Assembly (NCBI RefSeq): GCF_014596915.1
Contig: NZ_JACVWU010000002.1
Coordinates: 248,001-312,000 of the forward strand
Reading direction: 5' to 3'
Length of the DNA stretch: 64,000 bases
Source: Streptomyces sp. TRM68416
Lineage (GTDB): Bacteria; Actinomycetota; Actinomycetes; Streptomycetales; Streptomycetaceae
The notes beneath the pieces are model-generated. The model was given only the letters and a program-made list of their open reading frames with translations. It did no database searches and had not been told where the DNA came from. Shown here piece after piece: positions 27,053 to 34,606 of this stretch. The translations under genes and the position numbers were made by a program. Each line of letters begins with the position of its first letter. Position 1 is the stretch's first letter.

Positions 27053-27895
27053 ATGGCAGAGCGCCCCGCCCGCAAGCCGCGCAAGCTGCATTCCGCGCAG
27101 GTCATCCGTACCGAACGGCTGACTCCGCACATGCAGCGCGTGGTGCTCGGCGGCGACGGGCTCGCCGACTTCGAGGCCGACACCTGCACCGACCACTACG
27201 TGAAGATCCTCTTCCCGGCCGAGGGTGCGACCTACCCCGAGCCCTTCGACATCGAGCGCATCCGCGAGGAGTTCCCGCGCGACCACTGGCCGGTGACCCG
27301 CACCTACACGGTGCGCGCCTGGGACCCCGACCACCGCGAGCTGACCGTGGACTTCGTGATCCACGGCGACGAGGGCCTGGCCGGCCCGTGGGCGATGCGC
27401 GCCGAGCCCGGCGAGACCGTCCGGTTCATGGGCCCCGGCGGCGCCTACGCCCCCGACCCGACCGCCGACTGGCACCTCCTCGTCGGCGACGAGAGCGCCC
27501 TGCCCGCGATCGCCCGCTCCCTGGAGGCGCTGCCCGCCGGGACCACCGCCCACGCCTTCGTGGAGGTGGCCGGACCCGAGGAGGAGCAGAAGATCGACTC
27601 CGATGTGGACGTCGTCTGGCTGCACCGCGGCGACCGCCCCGTCGGCGAGGCCCTGACCGCGGCCGTCCGGGCCCTGGACTTCCCCGAGGGCCGCCTGCAC
27701 GCCTTCGTCCACGGCGAGGCGGGCTTCGTGAAGGAACTGCGCCGGATGCTGCGGGTCGAGCACCGGATCCCGCGCGAGGACCTGTCGATCTCCGGCTACT
27801 GGCGCCTGGGCCACAACGAGGACGGCTGGCAGGCCTCCAAGCGGGAGTGGAACGCGCGCATCGAGGCGGAACAGGAGAGCACACCCGCCGCCTGA
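27053..27895 (+). CDS. siderophore-interacting FAD-binding protein (ferric-siderophore reductase)
   Basis: A 280-residue member of the SIP/ViuB family. The FAD-binding part includes RTYTVRAWD near residue 83 and the NAD(P)H-binding part has LLVGDESALPAIARSLEALP near 145. These enzymes reduce ferric iron in the cytoplasm so that it leaves the siderophore. The ATG at 27053 follows GGAGG. The iron box just upstream indicates induction under iron limitation. A 7-bp hairpin at 27907-27927 ends the transcript. Confidence 0.92.
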   Translation: MAERPARKPRKLHSAQVIRTERLTPHMQRVVLGGDGLADFEADTCTDHYVKILFPAEGATYPEPFDIERIREEFPRDHWPVTRTYTVRAWDPDHRELTVDFVIHGDEGLAGPWAMRAEPGETVRFMGPGGAYAPDPTADWHLLVGDESALPAIARSLEALPAGTTAHAFVEVAGPEEEQKIDSDVDVVWLHRGDRPVGEALTAAVRALDFPEGRLHAFVHGEAGFVKELRRMLRVEHRIPREDLSISGYWRLGHNEDGWQASKREWNARIEAEQESTPAA

Positions 27896-27906
27896 ACGGC
27901 CCCCTT

Positions 27907-27927
27907 CCCGGCGTGCTCACCGCCGGG
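27907..27927 (+). terminator. hairpin after the siderophore-interacting protein gene
   Basis: CCCGGCG, a 7-nt loop and CGCCGGG begin 11 bp downstream of the stop codon. There is no U-tract. Confidence 0.5.
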
Positions 27928-28064
27928 ACCGTCGAAGCGATCCTCACCGCGCCCAGCGCGGCCCGGGCGGCTCGACGGACGGCTCTCCGCGCCCGGTCTC
28001 ACCGACGACCGGCCCGCCGGATGCCGCGCTCCACGGCCCCAGCGGGGTGCACGACCCCGGCGGA

Positions 28065-28098
28065 GTGCACAAGGAGTACGAGGCGGTCGCCCCGTACG
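28065..28098 (+). repeat. 34-bp duplicate of an internal segment of the pseudouridine synthase gene
   Basis: These 34 bp are identical to 28678-28711 inside the neighbouring gene, where they encode VHKEYEAVAPY. The match extends a further 7 bp leftward (CCGGCGG) with a 1-bp indel. The copy lies in non-coding DNA before that gene, within 265 bp that otherwise hold only the terminator at 27907 and a -10 candidate at 28148. Confidence 0.85.
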
Positions 28099-28161
28099 GC
28101 GGTTCCGCGGCCCTTGTCGCCGGGTCCGTGGCGGCCTGGCGCGGCCGTACCCTTGATCGTG

Positions 28162-29112
28162 ATGAGACGCCGGACCCCGCCCCCGCCCGCTCCCCTGCCG
28201 CAGCGGCAGGGGGTGGACCCGGTGCGGGTGCGGCTGCCTCAGCAGGGGGCGTGGGCCACCGTGCGGGAGCATCTGGTGGAGCGGCTCGCGGCGGGCGGCG
28301 GGGTCGTGGACGAGATGTTCGCCGCGGGGCTGTTCGTCGGGGCGGACGGCCGGGCCGTCGCCGCCGACGCACCCTACGTGCCGGGGATGTTCGTGTGGTT
28401 CCACCGGGAGCTGCCGGACGAGGTGCCGGTGCCGTTCCCGCTGGAGGTGGTGTACCGCGACGCGCACATCGTCGTGGTCGACAAGCCGCACTTCCTGGCC
28501 ACCACCCCGCGCGGCAGCCATGTCACCGAGACCGCGCTCGCCCGGCTGCGCCGCGAACTCGGCCTGCCGACGCTCGGCGCCGCGCACCGGCTGGACCGGC
28601 TCACCGCGGGGCTTGTGCTGTTCACGGTGCGGCCCGAGGAGCGGGGCGCCTACCAGACGCTGTTCCGCGACCGGCGGGTGCACAAGGAGTACGAGGCGGT
28701 CGCCCCGTACGACGCCTCGCTGGCGCTGCCCCGGACCGTGCGCAGCCGGATCGTGAAGGAGCGCGGGGAGCTGGCCGCCCGTGAGGTGGCGGGCGAGCCG
28801 AACGCGGTCAGCCGGGTGGAACTGATCGAGCACCGCGCCGACGGGCTCGGCCGGTACCGGCTGCTGCCGGAGACGGGGCAGACGCACCAGCTACGGGTCC
28901 ACATGAACGCGCTCGGCGTGCCGATCCTCGGCGATCCGCTCTATCCGGTGGTGGCCGACCCCGGGCCGGCCGGTGACTTCCGGCGGCCGCTGCAACTGCT
29001 GGCGCGGGCGCTGGAGTTCACCGACCCGGTCACGGGGGCGGAACACCGGTTCCGCAGCGGGCGGGTGCTCGGGGCCTGGGCCTCGTACGGGACCTGGGCC
29101 TGCCGTCCGTAG
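28162..29112 (+). CDS. RluA-family RNA pseudouridine synthase
   Basis: A 316-residue pseudouridine synthase with the catalytic aspartate in AHRLDRLTAGL near residue 139 and the C-terminal LLPETGQTHQLRVHM. It isomerises specific uridines in rRNA or tRNA. The N-terminus is a short Pro-rich tail followed by an S4-like region. ATG 28162 or GTG 28159 may be the start. A TACCCT hexamer at 28148-28153 ends eight bases before the ATG, so the mRNA is probably leaderless. The product ends 10 bp before the convergent P450 gene. Confidence 0.9.
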   Translation: MRRRTPPPPAPLPQRQGVDPVRVRLPQQGAWATVREHLVERLAAGGGVVDEMFAAGLFVGADGRAVAADAPYVPGMFVWFHRELPDEVPVPFPLEVVYRDAHIVVVDKPHFLATTPRGSHVTETALARLRRELGLPTLGAAHRLDRLTAGLVLFTVRPEERGAYQTLFRDRRVHKEYEAVAPYDASLALPRTVRSRIVKERGELAAREVAGEPNAVSRVELIEHRADGLGRYRLLPETGQTHQLRVHMNALGVPILGDPLYPVVADPGPAGDFRRPLQLLARALEFTDPVTGAEHRFRSGRVLGAWASYGTWACRP

Positions 29113-29121
29113 CGGCGACCG

Positions 29122-30648
29122 TCAGTAGCCGCGCCACCAGCGCACGAACCGCTGCCAGGCGCCGAGACGGTGGGCCGGTTCGGGCTGCGGCGCGGGCGCC
29201 GGGGCGGCGGCGACCGGCTGGGACTGCGGCACGGGCGCCGGGGCGGCGGCGACCGGCTCGGACTGCGGCACGGTGCGGGACTGCACCGGTTCCGGCGGCG
29301 TGCTGCTGACGTGCCAGGCGGGCCGCGGCGGCGGGACCGGGGCGTGGCTGGGCCTGGCCAGCACATCCTGCTGGGGCTTGGGCGCGAACCGGACCGGCAG
29401 TTCCACCAGGTGCCGGGAGGCGATCGACTGCCGCCAGGTCAACTCGTCCTCTTCGCAGTCGAGTTGCACGTCCGGAAGCCGCATCAGCAGGGCGTCGACG
29501 CCGGTGTCGGCGATGCCACGGGCGATGTCCTGTCCGGGGCATTCGTGCGGGCCGCCGCCGAAGGCGAGGTGGGAGCGGTTGCCCTGCATGTTGGCGGACA
29601 GGTCGGGCCGCACCCGGGGGTCGATGTTGCCGGGCGCGATCCCGAAGAGCAGTCCGTCACCCTTGCGGATGCGCTGGCCGCCCAGCTCGGTGTCCTGCTT
29701 GGCGTAGTAGGCGAAAACCGTGCTGAACGGCGGCTCGTTCCACAGGGACTGCTCGACCGCCTCCGGCACGGTCATCTGGCCGCCCTTGAGCTGGGCGCGG
29801 AAGCCCGGTTCGGTGAGGACCATGCGCAGCACGTTGGCGATCAGGTTGGCGGTGGCCTCGTAGGCCGCCATGAGGACGACCCACAGGTGCTTGGTGATCT
29901 CGTCGTCGGTGAGCCGGGCCGGGTGGGCCATGAGCTGGCTGGTGAAGTCGTCGGACGGGTCGGTCCGGCGGCGCTCGGTGAGCCGCTGCAGGGCGCTCAT
30001 GACGTAGGCGTGGCTGGCGATGGCCGTCTCGGTGCCGCGCAGCATGTCCCGGGTGGCCTGCACGATCCGGTCGTTGTACTCCTCGGGCATGCCGAGGATC
30101 TCGCACATCACGGCCATCGGCAGGTGCTCGGCGAACTGGCTGACGAGGTCGGCCTCGCCCTGCTCGCAGAAGTCGTTGACCAGGCGCTGGGTGTAGCGGT
30201 TGATGTGCCGCCGGATGTTGCGGTGGTCGATGGTCGACATGGCGCCGGTGACCGCGCCGCGCAGCCGCAGGTGTTCGTCGCCCTCGGCGTAGGAGCAGAT
30301 GGGCTCCCACGCGATGTGCGGCATCAGGGGGTGGTCGGGCTTGACCATGCCCTCGAGGAGCGGGTTCCAGATGCGGCTGTCCCGGCAGAACTGCGAGGGG
30401 GTGCGGACCATGTGCAGGTTCTCGGTGTGGCCGAGGACCACCCACATCGGCACGTCGTCGTGGAGCAGGACCGGTGCCACCGGGCCGTACTCCTCGCGCA
30501 GTTGCTCGTACAGGTCGCTCAGGTCCTCCGCCTCGGGACCGTAGAGCCGGCGCAGGCCGCCGGGCCCGACGCCGTGGGCGGGGCAGCCGGGGGGCGGATC
30601 GAGCCGCGGGTCGTCCATGCCGGTCGAGGGGTGGGTTTCAGGCGTCAC
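29122..30648 (-). CDS. rarE: conservon-9 cytochrome P450, CYP157-like, without ExxR motif
   Basis: A 508-residue P450. The haem-ligand Cys370 lies in FGGGPHECPGQD and the I-helix reads AYEATAN. The K-helix, where almost all P450s have ExxR, reads E299-QSLW, so the arginine is missing. This is the feature reported for S. coelicolor CYP157C1. A Pro/Ala-rich tail of about 90 residues, with two copies of a PQSxPVAAAPAP repeat, ends in an aromatic-basic segment (WQRFVRWWRGY) that might bind membrane. As the fifth gene of the rar/cvn9 conservon it is expected to work with the RarA-D signalling proteins that restrain aerial development. GTG 30648 follows GGAGC; the gap to rarD is 55 bp. Confidence 0.9.
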   Translation of the reverse strand: MTPETHPSTGMDDPRLDPPPGCPAHGVGPGGLRRLYGPEAEDLSDLYEQLREEYGPVAPVLLHDDVPMWVVLGHTENLHMVRTPSQFCRDSRIWNPLLEGMVKPDHPLMPHIAWEPICSYAEGDEHLRLRGAVTGAMSTIDHRNIRRHINRYTQRLVNDFCEQGEADLVSQFAEHLPMAVMCEILGMPEEYNDRIVQATRDMLRGTETAIASHAYVMSALQRLTERRRTDPSDDFTSQLMAHPARLTDDEITKHLWVVLMAAYEATANLIANVLRMVLTEPGFRAQLKGGQMTVPEAVEQSLWNEPPFSTVFAYYAKQDTELGGQRIRKGDGLLFGIAPGNIDPRVRPDLSANMQGNRSHLAFGGGPHECPGQDIARGIADTGVDALLMRLPDVQLDCEEDELTWRQSIASRHLVELPVRFAPKPQQDVLARPSHAPVPPPRPAWHVSSTPPEPVQSRTVPQSEPVAAAPAPVPQSQPVAAAPAPAPQPEPAHRLGAWQRFVRWWRGY

Positions 30649-30703
30649 GTGGTCGCTCCGAAGTGGATCCGGTGTCTGGGGAGTTCGGGGGCGGATACGT
30701 CGG

Positions 30704-31324
30704 TCAGGTGAGGGCGCCGGTCATGGCGAGCGAGTGCAGGAAGCGCATCAGGGTCATGAGGGTGTCCCGGCTGGAGGCGCGGCGGCGGGCGTCACAGTCG
30801 ACGATGGGGATCTCGGGGGGCAGGTCGAGCGCCTGGCGCAGCTCCTCGACGGGGTAACGGGGCGCGTCCGGGAAGGAGTTGACGGCGACCACGAACGGCA
30901 CGCCGCGCTCCTCCAGGCGCCCTATGACGTCGAAGCTGACCTCGAGACGGCGGGTGTCGATCAGTACGACGGCGCCGAGCGCGCCCTCGAACAGGCCGTT
31001 CCACAGGAACCAGAAGCGTTCCTGGCCGGGGGTGCCGAAGAGGTAGAGGACCAGTTTCTCGGTGATGCTGATGCGGCCGAAGTCCATGGCGACGGTGGTG
31101 GCCGTCTTGGTGTCGGAGCCGTAGTTGTCGTCGACGCCGACGCCGGCCTGCGTCATGGTCTCCTCGGTGGTCAGCGGTCTGATCTCGCTGACCGACCCGA
31201 CCATGGTCGTCTTGCCGACACCGAAGCCGCCGACGATCACGATCTTCACCGCGGCCTGGGCCGTCTGCGGCAGCTGGTCCTCGGTCCGTGGTCCCGGGAT
31301 GGTGTCAGAGCTTTTGAAGTCCAT
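30704..31324 (-). CDS. rarD: conservon-9 small GTPase-like protein
   Basis: A 206-residue P-loop protein of the CvnD family. The nucleotide-binding loop is GGFGVGKTT (residues 32-40). A switch-like FGTPGQERFWF follows, and VNSF replaces the usual NKxD specificity motif. CvnD proteins bind GTP and cycle on and off a membrane complex with CvnA-C. The ATG at 31324 overlaps the end of rarC by 20 bp. Confidence 0.93.
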   Translation of the reverse strand: MDFKSSDTIPGPRTEDQLPQTAQAAVKIVIVGGFGVGKTTMVGSVSEIRPLTTEETMTQAGVGVDDNYGSDTKTATTVAMDFGRISITEKLVLYLFGTPGQERFWFLWNGLFEGALGAVVLIDTRRLEVSFDVIGRLEERGVPFVVAVNSFPDAPRYPVEELRQALDLPPEIPIVDCDARRRASSRDTLMTLMRFLHSLAMTGALT

Positions 31325-31703
31325 GCATCACCGCTTCGAGGAGGGAACGGTCGGCGATCGACTGCCGGACGATCGGCTTACGCGCCGTCACCAGTTCGGC
31401 CGCCAGCATCTCGGTGATCACGACGGTCACCACGCTGAACGGGAGGTTGAGGTAGGCGGACAGCTCGGCCACCGACAGGGGGGCCGAGCAGAGCCGGAGC
31501 AGCGCCGTCTGCTCGGGCGTGGCGGAGGGAGGCGAGTCGGCGCCCGCCACGATTAAGGTGACCAGGTCGAGGTCGGCGCGCGCCTGGCCGTCGGCTCCGC
31601 CGACCACGAAGAGACGCTCGGGCTGCTTGCCCTGTCCCTCCTGGGGAGGCTGCGGGGCCGGCTGTGGGCTGGGGCTGCGCCTCTGGCGTTGCGGAGGAGT
31701 CAT
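31305..31703 (-). CDS. rarC: conservon-9 DUF742 protein
   Basis: A 132-residue DUF742 protein, the CvnC component. A disordered Pro/Gln-rich start (PPQRQRRSPSPQPAPQPPQE) precedes the winged-helix-like DUF742 domain with CSAPLSVAELSAYLNLPFSV. The start ATG overlaps the rarB stop (ATGA), and the 3' end overlaps rarD by 20 bp. Confidence 0.92.
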   Translation of the reverse strand: MTPPQRQRRSPSPQPAPQPPQEGQGKQPERLFVVGGADGQARADLDLVTLIVAGADSPPSATPEQTALLRLCSAPLSVAELSAYLNLPFSVVTVVITEMLAAELVTARKPIVRQSIADRSLLEAVMHGLQKL

Positions 31704-32107
31704 ACGGCCTGCCCGTTGCGCCGGGGCGGACTGGTCAGATGGGGTCCGATCCGGTCCACCAGATCCCGCATGCGGTTGCTCATCAGTCCGGGTTCGGCGA
31801 ACGTGTCGGAGAGCACCGCGAGATAGGCGTTGGGGCCGGCGGCCATCAGGTAGAAGTAGCCGCGGTTGATCTCGATGATCACCAGCTTCATCTTGCCGTC
31901 GCTGTTCGGGATCTCGTGGGCGACGGCGCCGGCCAGGCTCTGCAGGCCCGCGCAGGCCGCGGCGACCCGGTCCGCGGCGTCGGGATCACCGCCGTGGCGG
32001 GCGATGCGCAGGCCGTCGGCGGAGAGCACCACGATCATCTCGATGCCGGGTACGCCGTCGGCGAGATCCCTGAGCATCCAGTCGAAGTTGGCTCGCTGCT
32101 GGATCAC
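31700..32107 (-). CDS. rarB: conservon-9 roadblock/LC7 protein
   Basis: A 135-residue roadblock/LC7-domain protein (FDWMLRDLADGVPGIEMIVV, then SADGLRIARHG), the CvnB component, which typically acts with the small GTPase and the sensor. The GTG at 32107 overlaps the rarA stop by 4 bp (GTGA), and its own stop overlaps rarC by 4 bp. Confidence 0.93.
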   Translation of the reverse strand: MIQQRANFDWMLRDLADGVPGIEMIVVLSADGLRIARHGGDPDAADRVAAACAGLQSLAGAVAHEIPNSDGKMKLVIIEINRGYFYLMAAGPNAYLAVLSDTFAEPGLMSNRMRDLVDRIGPHLTSPPRRNGQAV

Positions 32108-33720
32108 TTGAGGTCCCCCTCGTCCTCGGCCGGGGCGTGGGCCGAATCGGTGGTCGGCTGGGTGAATGCATTGGGGTCTGGGTCGCGCTTGAGGCCCTCC
32201 CAGAAGGCCTCCACCCAGAGCCCGGGCGGGGTGTCGTCCTCGTCCTGCTTCGGCTCGGGCGCGGCGTCGGGGTCGCCCCACACGGGCTTCTCCCCGCGGG
32301 CGATGGCTTCGCGGTCGGCCTGCTCGATGGCGGCCTGCTCGGCGAGCCGCTGGCTGAGCGGGGTCTTGACCCGGCTGCGGCGCTGCGGCAGCCCGTTGGC
32401 GGTCCACTCGGTGACCACGGGGACGTCGTCCTCCATGGCGACGGACGCGGGGATGCGTGGGCTGGTGGGGCGGCGGGTCTTGGGCTTGCGCTTGGGTCCT
32501 TCGAGCGCGCCGAGGTCCACCTGGGGCTCGGCCGAGGCACCGATGCCGTGGGCGAGGCCGACGCCCGGCTCGGAGGTGATCATCTCGCGCGGCACGATGA
32601 GGACGGCGCGGACTCCGCCGTAGGCCGAAGTGCGCAGCGAGACCTGCATGTTGAAGGCGGTGCACAGGCGGCCCACGACGGCCAGGCCGAGGCGCGGGGA
32701 GACGCCGAGCTCCTGGAGGTCGACGCCGGCCTTGGCCTGCTCCAGCATGTTCTCGACGCGGGCGCGGGCCTCTTCGCTGAGGCTGACGCCGGCGTCCTCG
32801 ATCTCGATGGCGACGCCGGTCTGCACCTCGGTGGCGGTGACGTGCACCTTGGACTGCGGCGGCGAGTACCGGGTGGCGTTGTCGAGGAGTTCGGCCGCCG
32901 CGTGGATGACCGGCTCGACGGAGATGCCGCGGATGTTGACCTTGCAGATGTTGTCGAGGGAGATGCGCCGGTACTCCAGGATCCGGGACATCGCGCCGCG
33001 CAGCACGCTGTACAGCGCGACGGGTTCGGGCCACTGGCGGCCGGGGCGACCGCCGCCGAGGACGGAGATGGAGTCGGCGAGGCGGCCGATCAGCATGGTG
33101 CCGTGGTCGATGCGCAGGAGGTCGTCGAAGACCTCCGGGTTGCGGCCGTGGTCCTCCTCCATCTCCCGCAGTTCCACCGCCTGTTGGTGGACGATCGCCT
33201 GCACCCGGCGGGCGACGTTGACGAAGGAGCGCTGGGCGGAGTCCCGCAGGGCTTCCTCGTGGTCGATGATGTCCAGCACCGTGCGGATCACCGTGAGGTG
33301 TGCCTTGGGGAGGTCACGGTAGGAGGGGTCGATGTCGCCGATATGGAGAACCACCTCTCTGGGTGAATTCCCGCGGCGCAGGTACTCGATGGCGGTCGGC
33401 ACGATCTCCTTGGCCAGCCGTTCGAGTTCCTGCTCGTGGACGGCGATGCGCCGCTCCAGATACGCGCTGTGACGGGCGTGTTCCTCGCGGGCGTCGCGCA
33501 GGGCGCGGCCACGGCGTACGGCTTCGGCGGCCGTCGCGATCACCAGCAGCGTGGCGACGGCGCCGCACCAGCCGACGGCCGCCCGGGCCGGCGCCGTGAC
33601 GACGGCGGCGGCGGCTCCGGTCGCCGCGGCCATCACTATGGCAGGCAGCAACAGCACGCGCGCGTAGGGCAGTTCACGGCGCCGGGGCTGAGAGGCGGGA
33701 GGGGGTTGAACACTCACCAT
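32104..33720 (-). CDS. rarA: conservon-9 sensor histidine kinase-like protein
   Basis: A 538-residue CvnA protein. Two membrane helices (about residues 20-68) are followed by a coiled segment, a dimerisation region with DHGTMLIGRLADSI, and a GHKL ATPase domain with the N-box AAAELLDNATRYSPP near residue 285 and GLGLA-like LGLAVVGRL. The long acidic, Pro-rich tail from about residue 400 is typical of CvnA. No cognate response regulator is adjacent, which is normal for conservons. ATG 33720 follows AGAGGG. The S. coelicolor rar operon affects aerial mycelium formation and secondary metabolism. Confidence 0.92.
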   Translation of the reverse strand: MVSVQPPPASQPRRRELPYARVLLLPAIVMAAATGAAAAVVTAPARAAVGWCGAVATLLVIATAAEAVRRGRALRDAREEHARHSAYLERRIAVHEQELERLAKEIVPTAIEYLRRGNSPREVVLHIGDIDPSYRDLPKAHLTVIRTVLDIIDHEEALRDSAQRSFVNVARRVQAIVHQQAVELREMEEDHGRNPEVFDDLLRIDHGTMLIGRLADSISVLGGGRPGRQWPEPVALYSVLRGAMSRILEYRRISLDNICKVNIRGISVEPVIHAAAELLDNATRYSPPQSKVHVTATEVQTGVAIEIEDAGVSLSEEARARVENMLEQAKAGVDLQELGVSPRLGLAVVGRLCTAFNMQVSLRTSAYGGVRAVLIVPREMITSEPGVGLAHGIGASAEPQVDLGALEGPKRKPKTRRPTSPRIPASVAMEDDVPVVTEWTANGLPQRRSRVKTPLSQRLAEQAAIEQADREAIARGEKPVWGDPDAAPEPKQDEDDTPPGLWVEAFWEGLKRDPDPNAFTQPTTDSAHAPAEDEGDLK

Positions 33721-34606
33721 GTGGGCCCTCTGAAACGAATCGGCTGGAGTTCGGGGGAGCTTGCACGGGGGTACGTCATGGAACGTTCTGGATCTAAGGA
33801 ATTTTTGGGAACACGCGCACGAATTCGCCTCAACTCGGTGCGCTGCGGGCGAGCTTAGTCCCAGCGGATCAACGCCGTGTCATATTCAGCAAGCACCTGA
33901 AATGGGCCCCGAGACAGGAGTACGCTCTGCTCCATTTACACGCTGTGCCTTCATTCGCACACGGTGCGTCACAGCGCACAGGCGCACGAAACTCACCCAC
34001 CGTGATGGGTGAACAGCTATTTCCGCTCCACCGACTCAGCGCCCGGCGACGCGTACCACCGCGTCCGCCGCGGCCTCACCGAACACCAGGACGAGCCGCT
34101 CGGAGCCGGAGCGGCCCCCTACGACGACACCCGCGGTCAGTCCGAGCACCGGATCCCTCCACTGACCGGACCCGCCCTTCGCGAGCACCCCGCCGGCCGC
34201 GGCATCGGCGAGCGGCTGACGGTCGGCTTCCTGAGCCCGGCGCGCACGGCGGGGAGGCCCGCAGGCCGCCCGGCGCGCACCTGGGGCAGCGGGCGCGGCA
34301 TACCGGCGAGCAGCGCCACCTCCGCCCGGCGGGGCCTGGGCGGCCGCTCCCCGGCCGGGGCGGCGCACTCGGCGAGGAGCCCGCGGGCAGGACACCGCAG
34401 GCGTGACGACGGACTCCCCCAGCTCGGCGAGGAGTCGTCCCTCCATGCCGAGGACTTGGGTGCGGTGCCCCGGGGCGGCGGTGACGGACCCTGGCGAGCG
34501 GGGAACCCGCCTCGGCCGCGGCGAACGCGGCACTTTCTCGCCCGCCGGGCCCGGGGCCTTGCACACCGGACACGCGGAGCCCTTCACGGACGCCCCGGCC
34601 GAACCG
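33721..34606. other. 886-bp gap between rarA and helY: promoter region plus possible decayed gene
   Basis: The left 300 bp are relatively AT-rich and serve as the rar promoter region. From about 34036 to 34587 the minus strand reads protein-like sequence, but in alternating frames. For example AELGESVV and VLAKGGSGQWRDPVLGLTAG are in one frame and RAEVALLAGMPRPLPQ is in another, which is what a gene with several frameshifts would look like. No intact frame here is convincing and I could not name the ancestor. Confidence 0.35.
33852..33882 (-). promoter_or_regulatory. weak promoter candidate for the rar operon
   Basis: On the minus strand TGACAC (33882-33877) and TAAGCT (33857-33852) are 19 bp apart, about 130 bp upstream of rarA. 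The spacing is long and the -35 is imperfect. Confidence 0.3.

Noticed and set aside
29170..30711. A 513-codon plus-strand frame opposite rarE
   Set aside because: Antisense shadow; rarE has a complete P450 signature and the plus frame has none.
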